Below are positions 1-9,200 of a DNA stretch of 11,830 bases, one piece after another. The stretch is taken from positions 1 to 11,830 of the forward strand of contig JAGLSY010000117.1 in assembly GCA_023135545.1 (NCBI GenBank). The letters run 5' to 3'. The notes under the pieces are model-generated. The model worked only from the letters and a program-made list of their open reading frames with translations, had not been told where the DNA came from and ran no database searches. The translations under genes were made by a program, and so were the position numbers. The DNA comes from Thermoplasmata archaeon. GTDB lineage: Archaea; Thermoplasmatota; Thermoplasmata; SG8-5; JAGLSY01. Numbering within the stretch: position 1 is the first letter of the stretch; the number at the start of each line of letters is the position of its first letter.

Positions 1-2902
1 TATATGGCGGGTCTGCCCATGAGCAATATGCCCAGGCTCCTTCGTAATCTGTGAAGTCAGATGGGTCCCAACCATTCCAGGAGATGAACACCCTGTCCTC
101 ATAAGTTCCACTAGGCATGTGTGTAATTCTTATGTCACCAGGCGAGTCATAGTTTGTGCTTACAGCAGTCTTTGTCCAGGTTGCAGGTCCTCCGGCTGTA
201 AGGTCTGAAGTGGTGTGCTTCATGTAAACCCTGTTGCCGTTGAGTATCTGCTCCTCCGAAGCATAGGCGATGATCACGTGATCGGTTCCTCCTTGATCTG
301 TAAAGGCCACGACCGACGGGCCGTACTGAGACATCTCATTTGTAGTCACCTGGTAGGTGAATGGTAATGCCTCCGCAAGCACTTCACACTTCACAAGAAT
401 ACTATCCTGTGTCGGTGGAGAACTCGGGTCGTTCAAGGATATTGCAGTAATGGTGAACGTATGCACTCCGACAGCTGCTGCTCCGTCTACATTCACCTGC
501 ATCAGTATGCTCCTGTCCTCGTTGGAGGCCAGGGCAAGCGGGCTTGTCTCGGAGTATGTAACGGTCAGGTCTGCATCTGCGTCATCCGTGAATGATATGC
601 TGTCTGGGTTTGTTCCGAAGTTCAGTATGTTGAATGGGAACGATGCGGTTCCTCCAATTGCTGCGCTGAACACTGTCGGGTACTGGGTTGTCATCTCGAC
701 CTTGTATGGGTCAATCGCTCCAGTGTCCGCTCCCCATGTCAGGGCAAAGTTCGGTGCGTTGGGTGTGCTGTCACTATCTACGGTAACTATCCATGTGCCT
801 ATCTCAGGCTTCTCGATGAACACAGCCTCGACGTTGTTGATATCATCGTTGTTGTCGTTGTCAGTGTCAAAGTCAAATCCGTATGGTGCGGCAGTCGGGC
901 TTCCGAAATCGTCCCATGTTGTGAATGTCGGGTCTGGGTATGACCAGTCCTTAAGTGGATCGCCAGGTGTCTGCATGAAACAGTTACCCTTGTAGATAAC
1001 ACCGCTTGGTGATTCAACTACCAGCTCGTAGTCGTTGCTCATTGCAGCGCCGGCCGGCATGTCCCAGTTCAGCATGATCTTCAGTGGCACACGGTCTGAT
1101 TGGACGTATGTGTTGGCACCTCCGTCAACCGTGAAGTCCCAGGTCTGGCCTGTGTCGAGGTTGCCCTCTGCCCACTGGTTCGTCCTTGGTGCATCTGGTA
1201 TCAGGGAGTTCTTTACGTTTACACGTCCCCAGCCTGACTGGAAGTTCGGGTAACCATATCCCATGTCAATGGCACCGTTCAGCAGAATTCCCTTGACGAG
1301 AGCTCTGTTCGGGCTTGCCATTCCATCGATGTCTCTGAGGTACTGATTAACCAATCCGATGTGTCCGGCAATGTGTGGACAGGCCATGGATGTTCCACTC
1401 ATTTCTATGTAATCCGCGGTTCCATCTGGACCATATATGTCAACTAGGTTCTCTCTGTAAATGTCGCTGTACTCATCAAAGGCTCCGCTTGCTGGTTTTG
1501 TGGAATATACTGCAGTTCCGACTCCAGATATATCTGGCTTTATCCTGCCTGAGGTCATCGGTCCCCTTGAGCTGAACTCGATCAGCTGGTTGGGGTCGTC
1601 GCTTGAAGCGTATCCCTCTGGCCTGAAGTTCTCGGATGCTGCAACACTTAATCCGTTCCATGAGTTACCTCCACCGGAGATAGTTAGCGGTCCAGGACCT
1701 GAGTTTCCAGCGGCGAAGATGACCAATATGTTGTCATTTCCTGCCATAATGCCGTCTGCGGAGTTGCTGTCCGAATCATAGTTTGCAGCGGGTGCTCCAC
1801 CCGGACCCCAGCTGTTACTGATGACCACACAGCCGTTGGCGTTCATGGTGGCCCAGTCTCCTGTTCCCAAGGGTGCGTGTGATTCCACGGTTGCTTCCGG
1901 AGCCACACCGGCAAATCCATGAAGGTCACCAAATCCTCCCGGGTTGGAGGCTGCTTCTTCGTGGTACACCTGGTTCATGTTGTCAAGTCCCAGCCAATCC
2001 TCCATACAGTATCCGTTGCCTGCGACTATACCTGTACAGTGTGTTCCGTGTTGATCTCCATCTTGTTCGGAGTTGACCATTCGGCTACCCAGAGGACCTC
2101 TTGTGAAGTCCCAGTGTCCATTGATCTCGTCACCGTCGTCCCAGCCAGTGTCCTGAATACCCACTCTAATACCGATTCCGGTGATGATCATGGGTAGTCC
2201 ACTGAGCGTTGTATCCCAGAGATAGTGGTTTCCCTCTACCTCTCCGGCCCTGTTGTTCAGGGTCTGGAGTTCTGCCTGGAAGTATATTTCACTTACTTCA
2301 TCCAGCTGAGCAATCGCGGGGATGTTGCTTGCATCTGTTACGATGTAAACCTTGTTTAACGCAGATGACCCCTCGGTATCCACAATTGTCCCGATGTTCT
2401 TCAGTTTATTGGCAAGCTGTTGTGGGTTGTCATATGCATATACAGCCATTTTTGTTTCGCCAGTCTTGGACTGCAGAGTTGTGTCTACTTTGTAGGCTGG
2501 GTGGTATGTACCGACCCATCCGACCGTGGGTAATGACTCAACGTTGGCTTTCACCGCGTTGTCCATCTCCACCACGTAGGCATAGTCTTCCACGTACTGG
2601 TGTACCTTGGCACCCAGGTCGCGGAGTTCCTGCTTCCACTCAGACATTATTGGGCCCTTGAACTGCACGATGTATTTATCGTTGTTCGCGGCCTTCATAT
2701 TGGCTGGTAGAGCTGGCTCGCCAGCAGTATTATCAAATTCTAGTCCAGCATGTGTGAATCTAATCGTTGTGCTTTGACTGTCCATTTCCGGAATGGCAGT
2801 CTCGGACTGTCCTAAAAATACTGAGCTGACTGGTAGCACCATTGTCAGTGCTATAGCAATCACTAATACTCTACTCACTAATTTTAGATTTTCACGTTCC
2901 AT
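1..2902 (-). CDS. Secreted subtilisin-like serine protease (family S8), multidomain, 3' end outside window
   Basis: The ATG at 2902-2900 follows a strong Shine-Dalgarno site, and 967 codons stay open to the window edge. A signal peptide covers residues 1 to about 32 (basic start, hydrophobic VLVIAIALTMVLP). Two tandem inhibitor-I9-like propeptide modules lie at about 75-138 and 150-207. The S8 catalytic domain has every key residue: D251 in VGIQDTGWDDG, H285 in DQHGTHCTGIVAG, oxyanion N400 in FAAGNSGPG and S505 in MSGTSMACPHIAG. After it come a P-domain/PPC-like beta-sandwich (about 578-720, with LKIMLNWDMP, Asp/Asn-rich calcium-like DFDTDNDNNDD, and GTWIVTV), an Ig-like domain (about 730-838), and from about 845 a region resembling the first blades of a BNR/sialidase-type propeller (SQYGPSVVAF, RVFISWNGWD). 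It is inferred to be an active extracellular endopeptidase. Substrate and surface anchor are unknown because the C-terminus is missing. Confidence 0.93.
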   Translation of the reverse strand, partial: MERENLKLVSRVLVIAIALTMVLPVSSVFLGQSETAIPEMDSQSTTIRFTHAGLEFDNTAGEPALPANMKAANNDKYIVQFKGPIMSEWKQELRDLGAKVHQYVEDYAYVVEMDNAVKANVESLPTVGWVGTYHPAYKVDTTLQSKTGETKMAVYAYDNPQQLANKLKNIGTIVDTEGSSALNKVYIVTDASNIPAIAQLDEVSEIYFQAELQTLNNRAGEVEGNHYLWDTTLSGLPMIITGIGIRVGIQDTGWDDGDEINGHWDFTRGPLGSRMVNSEQDGDQHGTHCTGIVAGNGYCMEDWLGLDNMNQVYHEEAASNPGGFGDLHGFAGVAPEATVESHAPLGTGDWATMNANGCVVISNSWGPGGAPAANYDSDSNSADGIMAGNDNILVIFAAGNSGPGPLTISGGGNSWNGLSVAASENFRPEGYASSDDPNQLIEFSSRGPMTSGRIKPDISGVGTAVYSTKPASGAFDEYSDIYRENLVDIYGPDGTADYIEMSGTSMACPHIAGHIGLVNQYLRDIDGMASPNRALVKGILLNGAIDMGYGYPNFQSGWGRVNVKNSLIPDAPRTNQWAEGNLDTGQTWDFTVDGGANTYVQSDRVPLKIMLNWDMPAGAAMSNDYELVVESPSGVIYKGNCFMQTPGDPLKDWSYPDPTFTTWDDFGSPTAAPYGFDFDTDNDNNDDINNVEAVFIEKPEIGTWIVTVDSDSTPNAPNFALTWGADTGAIDPYKVEMTTQYPTVFSAAIGGTASFPFNILNFGTNPDSISFTDDADADLTVTYSETSPLALASNEDRSILMQVNVDGAAAVGVHTFTITAISLNDPSSPPTQDSILVKCEVLAEALPFTYQVTTNEMSQYGPSVVAFTDQGGTDHVIIAYASEEQILNGNRVYMKHTTSDLTAGGPATWTKTAVSTNYDSPGDIRITHMPSGTYEDRVFISWNGWDPSDFTDYEGAWAYCSWADPPY

Positions 2903-2908
2903 TTGTTT

Positions 2909-2916
2909 CCTCCTCC
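2909..2916 (-). promoter_or_regulatory. Shine-Dalgarno site of the minus-strand protease
   Basis: The minus strand reads GGAGGAGG, then six bases, then ATG at 2902. This is a near-perfect match to the 16S rRNA anti-SD and fixes the start codon. Confidence 0.85.
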
Positions 2917-3019
2917 AATTCTTTTTATTATATCTTCTCCTCTCAATCCTTTATTTCATAAATATGTGTGTGATGTTGCCCACCCCACCACATATTAACT
3001 AACTATATCTTTTATAGTC

Positions 3020-3034
3020 TATTTATACTTTGCG
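3020..3034 (-). promoter_or_regulatory. Candidate archaeal BRE/TATA promoter for the minus-strand protease
   Basis: The minus strand reads ACGCAAAGTATAAATA, that is a purine-rich BRE-like stretch directly before TATAAATA (3027-3020). Initiation about 25 bases downstream would fall near 2998-2995 and give a leader of roughly 95 bases. A second AT-rich match (ACTATAAAAG, about 3018-3009) lies just downstream, so the exact element is uncertain. Confidence 0.5.
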
Positions 3035-3155
3035 TTATACTATAATATTAACTTTTTATTTTGGACTTTATTACCACATGAATAACTCATAAAGATAGTA
3101 GTATGTAAGAACTTCGCCCGCCCATGTATTCTTACTTGGCCTTGATTGGATATAT

Positions 3156-3172
3156 GAAAATTATATATATAT
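3156..3172 (+). promoter_or_regulatory. Candidate archaeal BRE/TATA promoter for the giant gene
   Basis: GAAAA is followed immediately by TTATATATATAT, a good fit to an archaeal BRE plus TATA box. Initiation about 25 bases downstream would be near 3190, giving a leader of roughly 40 bases that contains the Shine-Dalgarno site. Confidence 0.55.
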
Positions 3173-3213
3173 CGTGGCGCTATACTGCTTTCAATTGATT
3201 CTATGCCTCAAAT

Positions 3214-3223
3214 GGAGAGGAGG
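3214..3223 (+). promoter_or_regulatory. Shine-Dalgarno site deciding the start of the giant gene
   Basis: GGAGAGGAGG ends 8 bases before the ATG at 3232 but only 2 bases before an in-frame ATG at 3226. The spacing favours 3232. The alternative start would add only two residues (Met-Tyr). Confidence 0.75.
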
Positions 3224-3231
3224 ATATGTAT

Positions 3232-6200
3232 ATGACGCTAGGAAGGAAAGGACTAAGTGTACTGATAGTAATGATGATGCTGTTTTCATCGTTCATGGTG
3301 ATGATACCTGCAAACATGGATGGATGGAATAGCGACGGAGTGCCTGACAACATATTGGACGGCGCAACTGAAGAAAGTGGTCTCGCAGACATAACTTCTG
3401 CCGCGGACGGGCAGTCTCCTGTTAATGGACCGGCTAAGAAAGCAAAGGGGATGATGAAAGTCTATGTGGCAACAAATGACGTGAAGGAACTGGCTGATTT
3501 TCTTTCAGATTATGAATTCAAAGGAGCCTTGGGCGATAAGAACAATGTAAGGGACGAGATAGCATTTTTGCTTCTTGAAATCCCTATAAAGGCCCTTGGA
3601 ACGATAATGGACTTGGAGGGCGTGATAGGGGTGTACGAGTACATGGCCCCGGAATATTCTTCGTTAGAAGTTGAAAAAATCCAGTCACTGCTGAAAAAGA
3701 GCCCGAACTTTCTGCAGACTTTGTCTGCCGCGTCCGAACCAGCTGCCTGGACTGGTGGCTACAGTGGAGCGGATGTCAAGATAGCGGTCTGCGACAGCGG
3801 CGTTGACTTTGCCCACCCAGACCTTCTAGGTGCCTATGCCAAGGACACGATGATATTTGAGGTCGATGGTGAGGTTCTCATCGAGAGCGCCGGTGACGGC
3901 CAGACCCGTATTATGGTCCACTCGGCCGTCATAGAGGTCAACAACGAGACACTCGTGGCTGATGCAGTCGGCGGCGAGCAGGAGATTCCGGTGAGATACA
4001 AGAACATAGTCGATGGCACGGTATCTGTTTACATTGATAGCAACACGACAGGTTTTACAGTGGATATCTCCACAGGTTTCATAACCTTGACAAACCCTCT
4101 GAATGCAGGCGAGGAACTCTCCACCAGCTATGATTACTATTTTGTTCAGAGGAACCTGGTTCCGGGCTCTTATACTGTTTATAAAGAAGGTACGGCGATG
4201 ACATCGGGCTACACCCTGGACACAAGCTCCGGAGAGCTCACATTTTCACCAGCACTGGCTGCAGGCGATGAAATAAGTATTGATTATGATTATTACTCTC
4301 CATATTATAACTGGCCTATTGCCTTTGACCCGGTTTCGATGGATACATACATAGCCAGTCAGGGCAACCCCGACAACACCTTCTATGCGAACACCAGTAT
4401 CAGCGGTACTGGACCTTTCCAGAGTTCGCACACCATAGCCATTGATGGAGTAAGCGATTTCTCGGCGGAAGAAGCATTAGGGGGAGAAAAATTACTTTCA
4501 TCAGAGACTATATTATCAAGAAACTTCGACCTGCAGAATCTTTACGTAACCAGGGACCCGAACAATTGGTATTTTGGATTTCCGACCAGGCACGGCTTGA
4601 CAGACAAATCATATTCGATTTACATTGATGTGGATGGGGCCAACTCTGGCGGAAACTTTGACCCTCGTGGCAATCTGGTTGATACCAATTCCTCCCACAG
4701 TGATGAGGTCAATGATGTCCTTTACACCCTTGATGATAATTACATTATCTCTGCATCAACTGACAAGAGCTTAAAGATCTGGGATGCGAACTCGGGAATC
4801 ATGATCTCAAAACTGACGGGAACTGAATTATGGGGAAGGTCAGTTAAGTCGATAGATATATCTGTCAATGGGACCTGGCTTGCTGGCTCTGATGGCGCAA
4901 CGCTAATCATATGGGACATCACAGATATAGCCAACCCTGTGTTATTCAAATCTTTCGCTATTGGTGGAGGTTCTCAATCCTTTCCCAACTCCATCATATC
5001 ATTCAGTAATGATGGAGAATATATGGCAATCGGAGACTTTGGCGGTTATTCATTCTCCGTATTTCTTTTAGACCTGATCACCAACACCTGGCTGGGGCCA
5101 ATTGTACCGGCTACAAGACCATCTGCGAGAAGCGGTCATGCAATGGTCTATGAATCCTTTGGCAACCTGAGCGTGCTATTCGGAGGAGATGATGGTGCAC
5201 TCGACAACGAAACCTGGGAATATGATGCAGACGCAGACACATGGATCCAGACAACAGGAATAGTCAATCCTTCAGAAAGAAGCGGTCATGCAATGGCCTA
5301 TGATTCAGATGAGAAGAAGATCATAATGTTCGGCGGTAACGACGGGGCATTCGACAATGAAACCTGGGAATATGATGTAGTAACAAACACCTGGACCGAT
5401 GTGTCTGGAATTGTTGCCCCATCTCCACGTTCTGGCCATTCTATGTGCTACGATTCATCAAAGGATAAAATTATACTCTTTGGCGGTACAGATGCCGGAG
5501 GCGAGAATGATGAGACCTGGGAATATGATGTGGCAACACGAACCTGGGTCAATACCGGAGTAACAGGCCCGTCAGCACGTTCTGGCCATGCGATGGCTTT
5601 CGAACCAGAATTAGGATTTACTGTTCTGTTTGGCGGTACAGATGCCGGAGGCGAGAATGGTGAGACCTGGAAATACAAAACAGGATGGATAAATGTCACC
5701 GATAACGAGGGACCATCAGCACGTTCTGGCCATTCTATGTGCTATGATTCCAGCCTGCGTGTGGACAAGATAGTCCTGTTCGGAGGGGATGACGGAGACG
5801 CGAACGGTGAAACATGGGAAATGGATATCTCCAATACCTGGACCCAGGTAACGAAGGCGGCAGCACCGGGTGCACGTTCTGGCCATGCGATGGCTTATGA
5901 TGTAATAAATGACGTGTCTGTGGTATTCGGAGGCAACGACGGCGCACTGGACAGCGAGACATGGGAATATAACTCCGCAGACAATAAAGCGTACAGTGTT
6001 GGGGATGTTGTGACCTCTATTGGATTTAGTCCGGATGGAACTATACTGGCCGCGGGCACTGGGAAGAAGGAGATAAATCTTATAGAAATGGCAACCGGAA
6101 ACATAGAGAAACTGCAGGGCCATACCGGAGATGTAACAGCTCTAGCATGGTCGCCAGGTGGTACAAAGATAGTATCTGGAGCATATGACGGAGAGGTGAA

Positions 6201-9200
6201 GCAATGGAATCTTGCGACAAAGCTCAGTTACAACAATATCACGGACCACATTGGCACAATAAATTCAGTGGACTGGAGCTCGGACGGCACAAAGATAATC
6301 ACTGCTGGCGAGGACAATTATGTAAGGATGTACAACGCCGTTGCACCATATACGATGACATCTGACAATCAAGGCGATAGCCCGATAAATTCCGTGAATT
6401 TCTCAAGCATGGGTAGTTATGTGTCTGGGTCTGTAGACTCTAAGGTTGGTGCTTGGACATCTTCGGGCGCCTACGTGCGCTCTTTCCTGGCTAACCTACC
6501 GGATTATGTCATTGTTGTAGATTATATTAGAGAGAGAAGCGATTATTGGTCTGTGGATGCAGACGGCATCGTCTCAAGCCGCAACGACACCATTGAAAAT
6601 GCCACATTCTACACATGGAACGGAGCCTCTTCCTCTTGGGACGAGCTTAACCTGATGAACGAGACCATCGGCGGAGAGCAGGCATACAGGAGCTTCCTGG
6701 ACGCGACAAACCTGAAGATAGAGAACGCCTTTGTCGATCTGTTGGTGCCCAGAGACCTCTTTGCCGGCGACCCGGATATGTTGGAGGCCGAGATATTCGT
6801 GACCGCAAAGATGGGACATGTGACTGACGAAGTGGTAATCACAGCGACCGGTGCCACAGCAACCCTGGAACACAACAAGGTTTATCCCAGCATGGAATAT
6901 GCAATGTTCAGAAGCTATGACCTTTTCCTAGATGATGCAGCCAGCACCATCTTGAAGGAGGGAGTAGATTACACCCTTGATCTGGAAACTGGAGTGATCA
7001 CATTCACTCCCCCGCTGAACGCGGGGGACACTGTTCTGGCCTCGTATTATTACTACAAGGATGTATCCCATGCCCAGGACACAGCCCCGAATGACAACAA
7101 CGTGCCCACCACGAACGTGGACTGGTCTGACACGGTCACATCACTCAGTAACTTTGGCAAGAGGGAGATTCTCTATTATACGGTTGACCTGGCCGATGTT
7201 AGCTTATCTGGCGCGTACAAATTTGGATTCCATCCCGGGGATGCCCAGATAAACCGTTTCGGTGCGCTGGGAATTCTGGTAGTGGATGACAACACCAAGG
7301 GTGTCTACGAAAAGGTTTATGTGGACCTGAACAACGACAAGGTCTTTGACAACAATGACCGGGCAGTATACCTCGGAGATGAGACCACAGACGGAGACGA
7401 AACGACCTCCATCGACATCCCGAGTTTGGGTGTTCTGGACGGCATAGCAGATTATTCTGCAGGAACCCTTTATTTCATAGCCGATGGAATGACCCCAATC
7501 CCGTATTCGGAGGTATTCTCAGAGAGGCACGGTGTGTTGGACAGGCACTCCCTTGAGAACTGGACAGAGTGGAGGAACGCCTACGTACCGAAAGCAGGAG
7601 AGCTCGTATGCCTGTCCGGTGAATTCGGCTATGACGAGTACGACGGAATTGTCCTGACCCACGGAACCAAGTCTGCCGCGGTCATTGCAGGACGTGGTAA
7701 CCCAGCTATTCCAAAGAATACTCTGGGAATGGCACCAAACGCAACCATCATACCTATATCGAACATTGACCAGGAAGGCAACATATTTGATGCCTGGTAT
7801 TTCGCCGTGGAAGGATATGATGGAGTGCCTGGAACCGGTGACGAGGCCGTCATAGTCAACAACGGCTTCAACTATCCTGATATTTATGAAGATGGATGGG
7901 ACCCATACTCTCATTATGCAGATTACATAAGCACGGAATACGCTGGTGGCAGAACACTATTCGTGTCCGGTGTCGGCAATGACGGATACGGATACGGTAC
8001 ATTGGCATCTCCCGGAGCATGCCCCGGTGTGCTCTCTGTCGGCTCGGCTACGGACTATTATTTCAAAACACAGAAGGGCGTAGATGACGAGGGAAATTAT
8101 CCACATAGCGGAGATGTCGCCTTCTACTCCTCTAAGGGGCCTAGCACCCTTGGCATACCCAAGCCAGATGTAATAGCCATTGGAACGGGAGTGACCGATG
8201 TTGCCTTGAGTGGTGACGGAACCGATGCTTACCGAGGATACAATGATCCCTGGGTTGGCTCTGATTATTCCTGTGCAGCCGCTGTCGGAGTGCTTGGCAT
8301 GGTTTATGAGGCCTATTATGATACCACTCACGCCGCAGATGCAGAAGTTCTTCTGACACCAGATAACACGACAACCATCACGCTGAAGCACAGCCCGGTG
8401 ATTGCAGACTCCCTGACACTGCAGATAAATGGCACCACGACCACGGATTACAGCATCAACCTCATGAATGGGGTCATAACCTTCAACAACGTAATTCTAA
8501 AAGACCGGTGGGTGAACGCGACTGTTTACCAATTCTACAATGAGTATCCCGATGCCCAGACTGCCCGCTCACTGCTGATGTCGGGTGCCGATGATATGAA
8601 GAACGATGTTCTGAGTCAAGGTGCCGGATTGATTAACGCAGAAAACTCCATCAAGATGGCAGAGAGAACAGACGGACTTCTGGTCAACCCATCATCCTGG
8701 GTTCCAGGCAACTTCACTGGAGAGGAATACGAGTCCTTCGTGAAGCTCATGGCCCCTGGAGACAAAGAGTCCCAGGAATTCACAATTGAGAACAGGAATG
8801 GCACGGTTGCGGCAGATGTTGATATCGACGATGGCACCTTCAAGAAGATTGGCGAATACAATGAGGTATTCCAACACATGGTGCCTGGAACTTTAGACTT
8901 CTTCAAATATATTGACATACTAGACAAGATACCACCATCCACAGAGCTTCTCAAGATAACGGCACATGCCAGCTTCGAAGAATTGGACAAGAACAATGAC
9001 GGAATTCTGGACCCGGTTCCAGACCTGATAACCGATGCCTGTACAGATTTCATATATGACATGAGTGTCATGGACTGGACCGATTTGGGCGCAGATGGAG
9101 AGTTCGACCCCACCGATTATGACGAGGGGAACACCTTCGACACCTGTGACCTGCTCTCCAATGTGCTTCAGGTAAGAGTAAAGGATCCACTGGTCAGATC

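Larger units (their letters stand above)
2903..3231. other. Divergent intergenic region
   Basis: This is the only non-coding stretch of the window, and it is clearly more AT-rich than the genes on either side. It has to hold the start signals for both genes because they point away from each other. I see a TATA-like element for each direction and a Shine-Dalgarno site before each start. A 9-bp direct repeat ATATTAACT occurs at 2992-3000 and 3045-3053, flanking the minus-strand TATA candidate. It could be a regulator site but is short enough to be chance in AT-rich DNA. No tRNA-like or convincing terminator structure was seen. Confidence 0.8.
4435..6843 (+). other. CBM9/DOMON-like beta-sandwich split by propellers
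   Basis: The N-terminal part (residues 402-484) reads IAIDGVSDF, LQNLYVTRDPNNWYFGF and YSIYIDVDGANSGG, the pattern of extracellular CBM9/DOMON-like ligand-binding sandwiches. The matching C-terminal strands appear about 600 residues later (1090-1204): PDYVIVVDYI, ATFYTWNGASSSWDE, AFVDLLVPRDLF and LEAEIFVTAK. In uninterrupted relatives, as I recall them, these strands follow the IDVDG strand closely, so the WD40 block looks like an insertion into one loop. The assignment is from motif memory. Sugar or other ligand binding is possible but unproven. Confidence 0.55.
3772..8667 (+). other. Split S8 peptidase domain of the giant protein
   Basis: The pieces belonging to the subtilase fold are: 3772-3840 (strand and loop with D188), the pyrolysin-like insertion motifs at about 4297-4390 and 7180-7500, then 7640-8340 (H1477 helix, TIIPISNI strand, N1583 region, PKPDVIAIG strand, active-site helix), and 8539-8667 (QTARSLLMSGADDM and QGAGLINAENSI, the usual closing helices of S8 enzymes). 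Everything else in this span is inserted domains. The catalytic Asp and His and the oxyanion Asn are present. The nucleophile position is Asp (codon GAT at 8263-8265), with a Ser two residues later (8269-8271). Confidence 0.8.

Noticed and set aside
357..995. 212-codon open frame on the plus strand
   Set aside because: It mirrors the Ig-like region of the minus-strand protease, is Ser/Val-rich low-quality sequence and has no start signals.
2209..2661. 150-codon open frame on the plus strand
   Set aside because: It is antisense to the propeptide and signal of the minus-strand protease, rich in Cys, Pro and Arg, and lacks a ribosome binding site.
3201..3231. In-frame ATG at 3226 as the start of the giant gene
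   Set aside because: It lies only 2 bases from the AGGAGG core, too close for normal initiation. The ATG at 3232 has 8-base spacing.
5119..5988. Regularly spaced DNA repeats as a CRISPR array
   Set aside because: The period is about 150 bp, the spacers are homologous to each other, and the whole stretch is an open frame of Kelch repeats.
5716..6123. 135-codon open frame on the minus strand across the Kelch/WD40 region
   Set aside because: Its repeated residues (such as HRMARTC) are the reverse-strand image of the Kelch DNA repeats. It has no start signals.
8257..8289. S1680 as the simple catalytic serine in a normal GTS motif
   Set aside because: Placing it there gives DYS instead of GTS and shifts both conserved glycines. 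The gap-free alignment to the neighbouring protease puts D1678 at the nucleophile position. It is kept only as an alternative in the findings.
3232..8667. Two separate or frameshifted genes joined by the Kelch/WD40 block
   Set aside because: The frame is continuous without stops, no internal Shine-Dalgarno-start combination was seen, and the S8 motifs on both sides complete each other in the normal order.
8616..9113. 165-codon open frame on the minus strand
   Set aside because: It is fully antisense to the giant gene, has no Shine-Dalgarno or TATA signal, and its protein has no recognisable features. The sense frame carries conserved S8 closing helices.
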